Assembly (NCBI GenBank): GCA_048267965.1
Contig: JBLWWK010000015.1
Location: 6,461-70,460, forward strand
Source of the DNA: GCA-2705995 sp048267965
GTDB lineage: Bacteria; Bacteroidota; Bacteroidia; Flavobacteriales_G; Salibacteraceae
Direction of reading: 5' to 3'
DNA length: 64,000 nt
Shown here: positions 1 to 8,578 of the stretch, piece by piece
Layout of the letters: each line of letters opens with the position of its first letter
How positions within the stretch are numbered: the first letter of the stretch is position 1
The notes under the pieces: model-generated
Database searches by the model: none
The model's input: the letters and a program-made list of their open reading frames with translations, nothing else
What the model was told of the DNA's origin: nothing
Made by a program: the position numbers and the translations under genes

Positions 1-831
1 GAAGATGGAAAATGGCAAGAACCCATTAACTTAGGGTATCCGATCAACTCTAGCGGAGATGAACACGGCTTTGTGGTAAGTACAGATGGCCAACACGTGT
101 ATTTTACCAGCAATAAAATTGACGGTAAAAATAAAACCGCTTTAAATATCTATTCTTTTCCGCTTTACAAAGAAGCTCGTCCTGAGCAAGTAATAATGGT
201 TAAAGGAAGTGTAAAAGACGAAAACGGCAAGGCACCTTCGGGAGCAGTAGTTGAAGTGAAAAATCCAGAAACCAACGAAAAAGAAACCTTTAAAGTTGAT
301 TCGATATCTGGAGATTACACGGCAATTGTTACGGTTCCTACCAAAAATGCCGAAAAAGTAGCCAGTAAATTGGTGGTGAACATTAAATCACCCGATAAGG
401 CATTCGAAAGTTTTTCGGTAAGTACAGATACAGTAGGGCAGGGCTTCAAAATCAATAAAGAAATAGAAGTAAAAACCATAAAGGTAGGATCCCCTTACCG
501 CATTAACGATATTTACTACTCTACCAATAGCGCTGATATTACGGTAGATTCAAAACTGATTTTAGATGAATTTGCCGAATGGCTAATTGACAACCCTACG
601 GTAACTATTGCCATTCACGGCCATACCGATAATGTGGGAGATGCAAGTAGCAATATGGTTTTGAGTACCGATAGAGCGTTTTCGGTAAAACAATACATCG
701 AGAAAAAAGGTGTGAATGGTAAAAGATTGAAATTCAAAGGTTACGGGGAAGAAAAACCCGTGGCAAGCAATGCTACGCAATCGGGAAGAAACCTAAATAG
801 AAGAACAGAATTTATAATCTTATCTAAATAA
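1..831 (+). CDS. OmpA-family protein with PD40 and carboxypeptidase-regulatory-like domains (3' part)
   Basis: The frame is open from base 1, so the start lies upstream of the window. The visible 276 residues show the end of a PD40/WD40-like beta-propeller (repeat ending in VYFTSN), then a carboxypeptidase-regulatory-like domain (VKGSVKDENGKAPSGAVVEV), then an OmpA C-terminal peptidoglycan-binding domain (HGHTDNVG, then NRRTEF near the end). Proteins of this type anchor envelope complexes to peptidoglycan in the periplasm. The same domain order occurs in PorE of the type IX secretion system, but also in many other OmpA-like proteins of the phylum; without the N-terminal TPR part I cannot decide. 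It converges on the SRP RNA gene. Confidence 0.85.
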   Translation, partial: EDGKWQEPINLGYPINSSGDEHGFVVSTDGQHVYFTSNKIDGKNKTALNIYSFPLYKEARPEQVIMVKGSVKDENGKAPSGAVVEVKNPETNEKETFKVDSISGDYTAIVTVPTKNAEKVASKLVVNIKSPDKAFESFSVSTDTVGQGFKINKEIEVKTIKVGSPYRINDIYYSTNSADITVDSKLILDEFAEWLIDNPTVTIAIHGHTDNVGDASSNMVLSTDRAFSVKQYIEKKGVNGKRLKFKGYGEEKPVASNATQSGRNLNRRTEFIILSK

Positions 832-835
832 AAAA

Positions 836-935
836 CGGGTTAGCTACTTGCATCGCACCGCTACAACCGTATACCCTTGCTATCTTCCGATCCTGGGGGA
901 TTCTACAGGAGCTGGTCGTACAAGACTAACCCGGG
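836..935 (-). ncRNA. ffs: Small signal recognition particle RNA (4.5S-like)
   Basis: Read on the minus strand, the conserved helix 8 region is present: CAGGATCGGAAGATAGCA, carrying the GGAA tetraloop followed by AGCA, then GGTA and, near the 3' end, GGTGCGATG and GTAGCT. The ends pair with each other (CGGGTTAG with CTAACCCG), as expected for a small bacterial SRP RNA of about 100 nt. A T-rich tract (TTTTTATTTAG) follows the closing stem. The RNA binds Ffh and targets membrane proteins. The ends are placed from the terminal stem and may be off by a few bases. Confidence 0.85.
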
Positions 936-938
936 CGG

Positions 939-968
939 CAAAAGTATAAAACTCTACATTCTTTGCAA
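939..968 (-). promoter_or_regulatory. Bacteroidota-type promoter of the SRP RNA
   Basis: On the minus strand TACTTTTG (939-946) matches the TAnnTTTG -7 consensus, with a TTG (966-968) 19 bases upstream. Transcription would begin a few bases after 939, at the 5' end of the SRP RNA stem, which supports both calls. Confidence 0.7.
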
Positions 969-990
969 GCAAAGTTTACAAGGTTTCTGT

Positions 991-998
991 TACATTTG
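991..998 (+). promoter_or_regulatory. -7 box for the DUF4199 operon
   Basis: TACATTTG fits TAnnTTTG and lies 13 bases before the ATG at 1012. It supports choosing that ATG over the earlier in-frame TTG at 877, which would place the N-terminus inside the SRP RNA gene. The region between the two promoters is a short divergent control region. Confidence 0.6.
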
Positions 999-1011
999 CG
1001 ACTTTCTGCCC

Positions 1012-1551
1012 ATGGAAGAACAAATAGACATAAAAGATTTACTCAATTATTCAGCCATTTTTGGCTTGGGTTTAGTAGCGTTTTCTGTTGGTACAGAGTT
1101 ACTTGGCTTAGACGATAACGTGGTGGTGAGCATCTTACAATTACTCGTAATTGTGTTCGGAGTTTTTTTTGTGGTTCGGTATATTCGAGATCACTTATTA
1201 GAAGGTTACATCTCTTACAGCAAATTGATTCGTCTTTCAGTAATGGTGAGCTTTTTAGGAGGCGTAATTTTAGGGTTTTACACTTACATTTACTTGATTT
1301 ATATTCAACCTGATACAATAGATCAGCTTTTCGATGTGGCTTACAGTCAGTTACAAGAGCAAGGTAAAAGCGAAGAAGAAATAGCAAGTGAAATGACGAT
1401 GTACGAAGAAGTTTACACGCCATCAACATTAGCTATTACTAACGTTTTCATGGTAATCTTTACCGGCTTTTTATCGTCTTTACTTTTTGGATTGCTCTTA
1501 AAGAACGATCCCGAATTACCCATCGAAAACGAAAACGCAAACAATGAGTAA
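1012..1551 (+). CDS. DUF4199 domain-containing membrane protein
   Basis: 179 residues from the ATG at 1012. It has four hydrophobic segments, roughly residues 12-28, 36-52, 72-92 and 138-160, with a charged acidic stretch before the last one, the usual plan of DUF4199 proteins. These are inner-membrane proteins of unknown function that in Bacteroidota usually lie directly before a family 2 glycosyltransferase, as here. The end overlaps the next gene by 8 bases, so the two are translationally coupled. Function is not known. Confidence 0.8.
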   Translation: MEEQIDIKDLLNYSAIFGLGLVAFSVGTELLGLDDNVVVSILQLLVIVFGVFFVVRYIRDHLLEGYISYSKLIRLSVMVSFLGGVILGFYTYIYLIYIQPDTIDQLFDVAYSQLQEQGKSEEEIASEMTMYEEVYTPSTLAITNVFMVIFTGFLSSLLFGLLLKNDPELPIENENANNE

Positions 1552-2509
1552 GAATATTTCAATTGTTGTTCCTCTTTTAAACGAAGAAGAATCTTTGAAA
1601 CCACTCTTTAAGTGGATCAAAGAAGTAATGGAAAAACACGGCTTTTCTTATGAAGTGTTGTTTGTAGACGATGGTAGCACCGACCATTCGTGGAGAATTA
1701 TTACTGAGCTTTCTGCCGAACATTCTGAGGTGAAAGGCATTAAATTTCGAAGAAATTACGGTAAATCTGCCGCTTTAAATACAGGGTTTAAAGCTACCGA
1801 AGGCGAAGTGGTTATTACCATGGATGCAGATTTACAAGATAGCCCTGAAGAAATTCCAGAATTGTTCAAAATGATCAAAAAAGACCATTTTGATTTGGTT
1901 TCTGGTTGGAAAAAGAAAAGATACGATCCCGTTTCAAAAACGGTTCCTACTAAACTCTTTAATTGGGCTACTCGAAAGGCGAGTGGAATTTATCTGCACG
2001 ATTTCAATTGTGGTTTAAAAGCATACCGATCAGAAGTAGTTCACAGCATAAATGTTTACGGTGAAATGCACCGTTATATTCCTGTAATTGCCAAGCAATC
2101 AGGGTTTAATAAAATTGGTGAGAAGGTGGTAGAGCATCGCGCCCGAGAACATGGTAAATCAAAATTTGGCGGCATAGAACGTTTTATTCGCGGTTTTCTC
2201 GATTTACTTTCTATCACATTTGTATCAAAATATGGGCAACGCCCCATGCACTTTTTTGGTCCGCTAGGTACGTTAATGTTCATCGCAGGCTTTGCCATTG
2301 TAGCCTACCTCGGAATCGAAAAGTGGTACTATCTGCAAATTCACGAAAGCAAAAGATTGGTAGCTGAAAACCCACTCTTTTATATTGCGTTAACCACCAT
2401 GATTTTGGGTACTCAACTGTTTTTAGCGGGCTTTTTGGCCGAGCTGATTTCACTCAATTCACCCGAAAGAAATAATTATCAAATCGCTCAAACTTCTAAC
2501 CTCGATTAA
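1544..2509 (+). CDS. Family 2 glycosyltransferase, polyprenyl-phosphate sugar transferase type
   Basis: 321 residues. The N-terminal GT-A domain starts with ISIVVPLLNEEESL and carries VDDGSTD and the metal-binding D94-A-D96 (ITMDADLQD). Two C-terminal membrane segments (about 245-265 and 290-312) give the dolichyl-phosphate mannose synthase/ArnC-like layout, so the likely role is transfer of a sugar from a nucleotide donor to undecaprenyl phosphate at the inner membrane. It overlaps the genes on both sides (8 bases and 1 base), which indicates one operon with DUF4199 and the next glycosyltransferase. The sugar cannot be told from sequence. Confidence 0.88.
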   Translation: MSKNISIVVPLLNEEESLKPLFKWIKEVMEKHGFSYEVLFVDDGSTDHSWRIITELSAEHSEVKGIKFRRNYGKSAALNTGFKATEGEVVITMDADLQDSPEEIPELFKMIKKDHFDLVSGWKKKRYDPVSKTVPTKLFNWATRKASGIYLHDFNCGLKAYRSEVVHSINVYGEMHRYIPVIAKQSGFNKIGEKVVEHRAREHGKSKFGGIERFIRGFLDLLSITFVSKYGQRPMHFFGPLGTLMFIAGFAIVAYLGIEKWYYLQIHESKRLVAENPLFYIALTTMILGTQLFLAGFLAELISLNSPERNNYQIAQTSNLD

Positions 2510-3474
2510 TGCGGTATTCTGCGATTATTCCGGTGTATAACCGACCAGACGAAATCAAAGAATTGCTAGAGTCGTTAACCCGACAAACAGTAAAAGATTT
2601 TGAGGTAATTGTGGTAGAAGATGGTTCTTCACAAGATGCAGCCCAAGAAGTTAAGGCGTTTTTCGATGTGCTAGATGTAAAATACTTTGTAAAGCCCAAC
2701 GAAGGTCAAGGTTTTGCTCGCAATTTTGGTTTCGAAAAAGCACAGGGAGATTGGTTAATTGTTTTCGATTCAGACGCTATTATTCCTCCCAATTACTTCG
2801 AAGAAGTGAATGCTTTTTTAGCTAAAAACCCAGAAGTAAAAGCCTTTGGTGGTCCTGATGCATCGCATCCATCATTTACTCCTATGCAGAAAGCCATCAG
2901 TTATTCTATGACATCGTTATTTACTACGGGTGGTATTAGAGGAGGTGAAAATAGAGTAGGGGAGTTTCATCCGCGAAGCTTTAACATGGGAATTGCTCGC
3001 GAGGTTTATCAAAAAATTGGCGGCTATAAAATCACTCGAATGGGTGAAGATATTGAGTTTTCGATCAGAATTATTGAAAACGGATTTAAAACAGCACTTA
3101 TTCCTAAAGCCTTTATTTATCACAAGCGCAGAACCAATTTATCGCAGTTTTACAAGCAGCTGCACTTTTTTGGCCGAGCTCGAATTAACATTGCTCGTTT
3201 TTATCCTAGCGAAATAAAATTAGTACACCTGTTTCCTGCTTTTTTTGTAGCCGCTTGGTTCGTCTATTTACTCAGCTGGGCGGTATTTAGGCCATTAGCA
3301 ACGGTAGGAACCGTAATACTCTTTTTCTATTATTTTGCCATATTTCTAGATAGCACCGTTCGAAATAAATCGATAAAAATTGGCGTTCTCAGTATGGCAA
3401 CATCGTTTGTTCAGCTCTTTGCTTATGGCGTGGGCTTTTATACTGAATGGCTCAACAAAACGTTAAAATCGTAA
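2509..3474 (+). CDS. Family 2 glycosyltransferase
   Basis: 321 residues beginning MRYSAIIPVYNRPDEI, with VVEDGS near 36-40 and the D87-S-D89 metal site (VFDSDAIIPP). The C-terminal 80 residues hold hydrophobic segments, so it is membrane attached. Its ATG overlaps the previous stop (TAATG). It is a different subfamily from its neighbour and probably extends or modifies a cell-surface glycan; acceptor and donor are unknown. Confidence 0.87.
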   Translation: MRYSAIIPVYNRPDEIKELLESLTRQTVKDFEVIVVEDGSSQDAAQEVKAFFDVLDVKYFVKPNEGQGFARNFGFEKAQGDWLIVFDSDAIIPPNYFEEVNAFLAKNPEVKAFGGPDASHPSFTPMQKAISYSMTSLFTTGGIRGGENRVGEFHPRSFNMGIAREVYQKIGGYKITRMGEDIEFSIRIIENGFKTALIPKAFIYHKRRTNLSQFYKQLHFFGRARINIARFYPSEIKLVHLFPAFFVAAWFVYLLSWAVFRPLATVGTVILFFYYFAIFLDSTVRNKSIKIGVLSMATSFVQLFAYGVGFYTEWLNKTLKS

Positions 3475-3504
3475 ACTTGGTCTGTAATTTGAACTTGGCT
3501 TACC

Positions 3505-4206
3505 ATGATGAAACTTATTCCATTTACTCTGCTTTTATTGCTTTTTAGCTTTTCTACAATTGCTCAAGATACCTTGAATAAAACCGATGAAAATGGTTTA
3601 AAACAAGGTTATTGGATCAAGAAAAACGAGCGCGGAGTAAAAGTTTACGAAGGCCGATTTTTAAACGATGTTCCCGTAGATACTTTCTTGTATTACGATA
3701 TTAACGGTGATAAAAATGCACGTCTTGTTTGGTTAGATGCTGTAACAAGTATGGCGACTATTTATTATCCAGACGGAACCAAAGCGGGCGAAGGAAAATA
3801 CGTAAACAAGCAAAAAGAAGGCTTGTGGAAGTTATACGATGGAAACGAAATTTTGAGTGCCGAGCAGTATTGGAAAAATGGAAAGAAACACGGTTCCTAC
3901 AAAGTGTATTACGATGATGGCTCTGTTTCTGTTGAATCGCACTTCGAAAACGGTCTAGAGCACGGTTTACGAAAAGAGTTTTGGTTAGATGGAAAGCGCA
4001 AATTTGAAGGCAATTTTGTAGACGGCAACCCAGATGGCGAAGTAAAATACTACAACGAAGAAGGTCAACTTACCGAAAAAGGAACGTATAAGAATGCCGT
4101 TCGTCACGGTAAATGGATGCATTACGGGCAGCATGGCATAGATAAAATCACCATATTTGAGTATGGTAAACAGAAAGAAGTCAAAACAATTAGCAGCGAA
4201 GATTAG
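3505..4206 (+). CDS. Exported MORN-repeat protein (YwqK-like)
   Basis: 233 residues with a clear signal peptide (MMKLIPFTLLLLLFSFSTIAQ). The rest is built from MORN-type repeats of the form YxDGxxxxEGxFxxGxxxGxW, for example KEGLWKLYDG and RHGKWMHYGQHG. Databases often label this family 'YwqK family antitoxin', but nothing here indicates a toxin partner, and an exported repeat protein is the safer reading. Its last 44 bases overlap the start of the following subtilase gene. Confidence 0.8.
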   Translation: MMKLIPFTLLLLLFSFSTIAQDTLNKTDENGLKQGYWIKKNERGVKVYEGRFLNDVPVDTFLYYDINGDKNARLVWLDAVTSMATIYYPDGTKAGEGKYVNKQKEGLWKLYDGNEILSAEQYWKNGKKHGSYKVYYDDGSVSVESHFENGLEHGLRKEFWLDGKRKFEGNFVDGNPDGEVKYYNEEGQLTEKGTYKNAVRHGKWMHYGQHGIDKITIFEYGKQKEVKTISSED

Positions 4207-5845
4207 CCTTTTCGTTGGCTTGCTTAGCAGTTCTTCACTCTACAGCCAAATCGCTCCATCTAAATATTTTGTTCCTTTTAGTAACAAGAGTAACACGCAA
4301 TATTCTACTGAAAAACCCCTAGAATTTCTGAGCAAATCAGCTGTGCTAAGGCGCTTGCAGCAAGGCATCGCTATTACTGCGCAAGATTTTCCGGTTAATA
4401 AAGAATACATTCAAGAAGTAAAAGCACAAGGCCATGTAAAGGTGCTGTATTCGTTAAAATGGTTCAATGGAGTGGTAATTGAAACCGAAGACTCTATCGC
4501 CATCGATAAAATTGAGCAATTGCCTTTTGTAAAAGGCTCTATTCGTCAAGAATTCAACAACTTCATCACCAATCGTAAAAAGCATCAGAAATGGGATATT
4601 CAGCTCGAAATTAGTGAAGAAAGTGAATTTGCAGACACTCTTTATGGGGCGGCTTGGCCTCAAACACAAATGCTCAATTTAATTTCGTTGCATCAAGAAG
4701 GCAATCTCGGCCAAGAGATGAGAATTGGCATTTTCGATTCGGGTTTTGCAGGGGCAGATACCTTAGAAGTTTTTCAACCTTCTTTTGCTAACGGAAGAGT
4801 AGAAGCTACTTTCGATTTAGTAGATGGCGGTGAAATTTTATTCGATAAACACTCTCACGGCACCCATGTTTGGAGCACAATGGCCGGCAACTCAGCCTAT
4901 CGTTTTGTAGGAACCGCTCCTGAAGCTATATACTCACTCTTCAGAACCGAAGATGTTAACTCAGAATACATTATTGAAGAGTTTAACTGGGTGGCTGCCG
5001 CAGAACTGGCCGACAGCATGGGAATAGACATCATCAATACCTCTCTAGGGTACACCGAATTTGACGATCCCAACATGAATCATGTTTATTCAGACCTCGA
5101 TGGCAATCGAACCCCAGCCGCTATCGGTGCAGATATTGCCGCCTCAAAAGGTATGCTGTTAGTGGTAAGTGCAGGTAATAACGGTGACGATTCGTGGGTG
5201 TATATCTCAACCCCTGCAGATGCAGATTCTGTTTTAACGGTAGGAGCCGTAAACAGCCAAGGTGTTTATGCTCCCTTTAGCAGTCTAGGATACGCTGCCG
5301 ATGGAGATGTTAAACCCAATGTAATGGCATTAGGCCAAGGAGCCGCAGTGTGGACGTATGGAAACCAGGCTGCCTTAACTAACGGAACTTCCTTTTCAGG
5401 GCCGATAATGGCAGGAGCCGTTGCCTGCTTATGGCAAAATAACCGCGATAAAACCAATATGGAAATTATTGCAGCCGTAGAACAAAGCGCATCGTTTTAC
5501 AGCGAACCCAACCAACGCTACGGGTATGGAATTCCTGATTTTTCATTAGCACAAGAAATTCTATCTGAAAAGAGAGCAAAAACTTCTGTAAATCAATGGT
5601 CTATCTATCCCAACCCGGGAGCAGCCAGCCCTTTGCAAATTCGCTATACCGGAAAGAGCAACGAAACCGCAAAAATTACCATTCATTCTACTTCGGGCAC
5701 TTTAATGTACAATCGTTCAATAGAAACGAGTTTTAGAGAATTTACTTTACCCACTTCGGTAGAGTGGCCAGCGGGTTCCTACTTGATTGAATTAGATTTT
5801 CGAGGCGAAAAGCAACAGTTTACTTGGATAAAATTGGATAAATAA
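4163..5845 (+). CDS. S8 family serine peptidase with T9SS C-terminal sorting domain
   Basis: The ATG at 4163 is chosen; a TTG two codons upstream is also possible. Counting from the TTG (562 residues), the subtilase triad is D194 (IGIFDSG), H234 (HSHGTHV) and S412 (NGTSFSGP). A signal peptide precedes it and the last 75 residues (starting near WSIYPNPGAASPLQIRY) form a type A T9SS sorting tail, so the protease should be secreted or cell-surface bound. Residues about 45-140 look like an inhibitory propeptide. It overlaps the MORN gene by 44 bases and its stop overlaps the next start (TAATG). Confidence 0.92.
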   Translation: MVNRKKSKQLAAKISLFVGLLSSSSLYSQIAPSKYFVPFSNKSNTQYSTEKPLEFLSKSAVLRRLQQGIAITAQDFPVNKEYIQEVKAQGHVKVLYSLKWFNGVVIETEDSIAIDKIEQLPFVKGSIRQEFNNFITNRKKHQKWDIQLEISEESEFADTLYGAAWPQTQMLNLISLHQEGNLGQEMRIGIFDSGFAGADTLEVFQPSFANGRVEATFDLVDGGEILFDKHSHGTHVWSTMAGNSAYRFVGTAPEAIYSLFRTEDVNSEYIIEEFNWVAAAELADSMGIDIINTSLGYTEFDDPNMNHVYSDLDGNRTPAAIGADIAASKGMLLVVSAGNNGDDSWVYISTPADADSVLTVGAVNSQGVYAPFSSLGYAADGDVKPNVMALGQGAAVWTYGNQAALTNGTSFSGPIMAGAVACLWQNNRDKTNMEIIAAVEQSASFYSEPNQRYGYGIPDFSLAQEILSEKRAKTSVNQWSIYPNPGAASPLQIRYTGKSNETAKITIHSTSGTLMYNRSIETSFREFTLPTSVEWPAGSYLIELDFRGEKQQFTWIKLDK

Positions 5846-6303
5846 TGGCAAAACAAGCGTTTAACTCAGTAGAAGAATACGTAGAATCACTACCTGAAGA
5901 GCGAAGAGAAGCAATCAATAAAATTCGATCAATTATCAACCAAAAGTTAAAAGGTGAGTTTGAAGAAACCTTGAGCTACAATATGTTAGGTTGGGTGGTG
6001 CCTAAAAGTGTATATCCAGCAGGTTACCATTGCACACCAGAATTGCCTTTGCCGTTTATTAATTTGGCCTCTCAAAAAAAATATGTGGCCTTGTACCATT
6101 CAGGAATGTATGCTCAGCCAGAAATACAAGCGTGGTTTCAAGAAGAGTATCCGAAAAGAGCGAAGTACAAACTAGACATGGGAAAAAGCTGTATTCGGTT
6201 TAAACGAATGGACGATATTCCCTATGATTTAATTGAAGAATTAATAGAAAAAATGTCGGTAAACGATTGGATTTCTATCTACGAAGAGAATATAAAGCGT
6301 TAA
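5845..6303 (+). CDS. DUF1801 domain-containing protein
   Basis: 152 residues, cytoplasmic, no signal. The N-terminus (VEEYVESLPEERREAINKIRSII) and the GWVVPKSVYPAGYH and SCIRFKRMDDIP stretches are typical of the DUF1801/YdhG fold, a small alpha/beta domain of unknown biochemical role. The start overlaps the subtilase stop by one base, so it is probably co-transcribed. A second, longer protein with a related N-terminal fold lies at 60247-60888. Confidence 0.8.
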   Translation: MAKQAFNSVEEYVESLPEERREAINKIRSIINQKLKGEFEETLSYNMLGWVVPKSVYPAGYHCTPELPLPFINLASQKKYVALYHSGMYAQPEIQAWFQEEYPKRAKYKLDMGKSCIRFKRMDDIPYDLIEELIEKMSVNDWISIYEENIKR

Positions 6304-6307
6304 AAAC

Positions 6308-6351
6308 AAAACAGCACTTTCTGGCTGTGTTTACCAAAAAGTGCTGTTTTT
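6308..6351. terminator. Bidirectional terminator between convergent genes
   Basis: A 13-bp perfect stem (AAAACAGCACTTT with AAAGTGCTGTTTT) and a 17-base loop, with an A-tract before and a T-tract after, lies between the convergent DUF1801 and DUF2141 genes. It can serve both strands. Confidence 0.8.
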
Positions 6352-6363
6352 CTATTCGTATCG

Positions 6364-6372
6364 GTAGGAACC
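6364..6372 (+). repeat. Intergenic copy of the GTAGGAACC repeat
   Basis: TCGGTAGGAACCC lies between the terminator hairpin and the 3' end of the DUF2141 gene. It is outside both coding regions, so codon use cannot explain it. It belongs to the 32-copy family described in the findings. Confidence 0.85.
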
Positions 6373-6382
6373 CATTTCGTTT

Positions 6383-6796
6383 TTATTCAAGTAGAATTTC
6401 AATGATGGTATTTCTCTTCACTTCGAACAGTTGGGAAGAAAAGCTGGGCGGCCCAATTTTACCACGAACATTGTTAGAAAAGCCGTATGGCTCGGTGGGT
6501 ATACCCATCCAATTGGCATTCATTTCGCCATCGTTGTCTATATCGTGGAAAGCTCTTACTGCATAGGTTCCGGCAGGAACTTGATGAAAAGTAATTTGAA
6601 CAAAATTGGCACGAACTTCAACTGTTTTGCCCGTATATACTTTTTGGTTTTCATCGAAAAGTTGAGCAAAAACAGTTCCCTTGTCTTCGGTTAAATTAGG
6701 GAACTTCACCGTTATATCTACCGTAGAAACGGGCTTTTGTGCCCAGGCTAACAAAGGTAAAAAGAGAAATACCCATTGAATCAAATAGCGGTTCAT
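6383..6796 (-). CDS. DUF2141 domain-containing exported protein
   Basis: The ATG at 6796 gives 137 residues with a good signal peptide (MNRYLIQWVFLFLPLLAWAQ); an earlier in-frame ATG at 6829 would put a charged stretch before it and overlap hutI. The mature part (FAQLFDENQKVY, FHQVPAGTYAVRAFHDIDNDGEMN) matches DUF2141, a beta-sandwich family of the periplasm or surface with unknown function. The HDIDNDG stretch may bind calcium (inference). It follows hutI with a 25-base gap. Confidence 0.8.
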   Translation of the reverse strand: MNRYLIQWVFLFLPLLAWAQKPVSTVDITVKFPNLTEDKGTVFAQLFDENQKVYTGKTVEVRANFVQITFHQVPAGTYAVRAFHDIDNDGEMNANWMGIPTEPYGFSNNVRGKIGPPSFSSQLFEVKRNTIIEILLE

Positions 6797-6821
6797 ACCG
6801 TTTGTGAATTTTAAATGTAGA

Positions 6822-8093
6822 TTAATCAAACGATTTTCCTTTGCGAATTATTTCACCATTCACCACAACCGAATCAATGGTGTCTGTACCAAAAGCATAC
6901 GGCATAAAATCGATGTTTTTCATAGGCGTGCTAATAATAAAACTCGCTTTTTTACCAATGGCAATGGTTCCTACAGAATCTCCCATTTCCATAGCGGCAG
7001 CACCGTTAATGGTTACAGCATTAAGCGCCTGAAAAGGAGTCATTCTTTGTTTAATACAGCCCATGCTAAAAACCAATTTCATATTTCCGTTAGGAGTAGA
7101 ACCCGGGTTGTAATCAGAGGCTAGTGCCACTGGAATATTAGCTTCCATTAAACGATTAACAGGCGTGTACGGTAAACTTAAAAAGAAAGAGCAAGAAGGT
7201 AAGCCTGTGGCAATGGTGGTAGATTTTTTTAGAGCGGTTATGTCTTCTTCTCCTAATTCTTCTAAATGGTCTACAGAAACCGCATTAAAACGAGTGGCCA
7301 ATTCAATACCGCCTTGAATGCTAAACTGATTTACGTGTAATTTAGGTTTTAAGCCATGTTCGGTTCCTGCCGTTAAAATTCTCTCTGCTTGCTCTACGGT
7401 GAAGTAATTGCGCTCAATAAATATGTCGATGTATTCGGCTAGTTCTTCTTTCGCCACCACCGGAATCATCTCTTCAATGATAAGCTCTACGTAAGCATCG
7501 CGGTTTTCTTTGTATTCTGTCGGAAAAGCGTGAGCGCCCAAAAATGTAGCCTTTATGGGAATGTTTCGGGCTGCTTTTAAGCGCTTGATTACTCGCAGCA
7601 TTTTTAGCTCGGCATCTACGGTAAGCCCGTAACCACTTTTAATTTCAATAGCGCCAGTACCTTGATGCATTACTTCGTCTAAGCGTTTTAGAGCGCTTTC
7701 GAATAATTGATCTTCAGTTGCTTGATTCAGCTTTTTAGCTGAGTTGAGAATTCCTCCGCCTTTAAGAGCAATTTCTTCGTAAGTAAGGCCTTTAATGCGG
7801 TCTACAAATTCACCTTCTCGGCTTTCAGCAAAAACCAAATGGGTATGTGAATCACAAAAAGTTGGAATTACAATACCTCCGTTGGCATCAGCAATGGTTA
7901 AATCGTTCCAGTCAGAAATACCTTGTAAATCGGTCATGCTTCCAAAGTCTACAATCACATCGTTTTCGATGGCGAGGTAGGCATTTTCGATAAAAGGCAC
8001 TTGATCCATTTCTAAACCGTTCACTCGTGTTCTGGGAGTGGAAGTATCGGTTTGATATAACTTCTGAATATTCTTGACAAGAATTTTACTCAT
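6822..8093 (-). CDS. hutI: Imidazolonepropionase
   Basis: 423 residues from the ATG at 8093 (MSKILVKNIQKLYQ). It is an amidohydrolase of the histidine utilisation pathway that opens 4-imidazolone-5-propanoate to N-formimino-L-glutamate in the cytosol. The metal-site H83 and H85 (DSHTHLVF), the GGGI loop, the FLGAHAFP segment and the late ASDYNPGS are visible. It stands apart from other hut genes in this window; hutH and hutU must be elsewhere. One copy of the GTAGGAACC repeat (6966-6974) encodes its SVGTIA residues. Confidence 0.93.
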   Translation of the reverse strand: MSKILVKNIQKLYQTDTSTPRTRVNGLEMDQVPFIENAYLAIENDVIVDFGSMTDLQGISDWNDLTIADANGGIVIPTFCDSHTHLVFAESREGEFVDRIKGLTYEEIALKGGGILNSAKKLNQATEDQLFESALKRLDEVMHQGTGAIEIKSGYGLTVDAELKMLRVIKRLKAARNIPIKATFLGAHAFPTEYKENRDAYVELIIEEMIPVVAKEELAEYIDIFIERNYFTVEQAERILTAGTEHGLKPKLHVNQFSIQGGIELATRFNAVSVDHLEELGEEDITALKKSTTIATGLPSCSFFLSLPYTPVNRLMEANIPVALASDYNPGSTPNGNMKLVFSMGCIKQRMTPFQALNAVTINGAAAMEMGDSVGTIAIGKKASFIISTPMKNIDFMPYAFGTDTIDSVVVNGEIIRKGKSFD

Positions 8094-8133
8094 ATTGCTT
8101 GAAGATTTTGGCAAAGATGATAAATCAAAACAA

Positions 8134-8164
8134 AAAAAGCTGCTCTAAGAAAGAACAGCTTTTT
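8134..8164 (-). terminator. Rho-independent terminator after the TonB/DUF4249/SnoaL operon
   Basis: On the minus strand AAAAAGCTG pairs with CAGCTTTTT around a 13-base loop, followed by more T. It lies downstream of the SnoaL gene and before hutI. Confidence 0.75.
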
Positions 8165-8188
8165 GTTGAATATTGAGACGAAAACTCG

Positions 8189-8566
8189 TTAATACATGGA
8201 ATTTTCGTTGGCAGATGTTTTAGGTATTTGCTGAATGGCATCCCAATGTTCACAGATTTTTCCGTTTTCATCGAAGCGGAAAAAATCCATGGTTACATAT
8301 TGGTCGTTGCCTGGCCATATTTGGTGGGTATGCAAAGCCACCAAATCACCTTCAGCAATACAACGAACAAACTCAATTGATTTTTTAGGATATTCTCGAT
8401 GCATTCTCTCGAAATACTCGATGAATCCTTCGGTACCATTGGCCACATCGGGGTTATGTTGAATGTATTCATCACCCAGGTATTTTTCAACTGCTTTTTT
8501 AGGATTTCCTAAATAAGCGGTTTTGTAAAATTCAATTGCGTTTTGCTTGTTTTCTTCTAAACTCAT
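8189..8566 (-). CDS. SnoaL/NTF2-like domain protein
   Basis: 125 residues with no signal peptide. NAIEFYKTAYLGNPKKAVEKYLGDEYIQHNPDVANG and the end FDENGKICEHWDAIQQIP are typical of SnoaL-like NTF2-fold proteins, which include ester cyclases and many enzymes of unknown substrate. The gene starts 12 bases after the DUF4249 stop and a terminator follows it, so it closes that operon. Substrate is not known. Confidence 0.85.
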   Translation of the reverse strand: MSLEENKQNAIEFYKTAYLGNPKKAVEKYLGDEYIQHNPDVANGTEGFIEYFERMHREYPKKSIEFVRCIAEGDLVALHTHQIWPGNDQYVTMDFFRFDENGKICEHWDAIQQIPKTSANENSMY

Positions 8567-8578
8567 TAGAAAATGTTT

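Noticed and set aside
3505..4206. Toxin-antitoxin system based on the usual YwqK antitoxin label
   Set aside because: The protein is exported by a signal peptide and no toxin-like gene is next to it.
6267..6566. 99-codon frame across the convergent gap after DUF1801
   Set aside because: It runs through the terminator hairpin and the antisense of DUF2141; no homology is visible.
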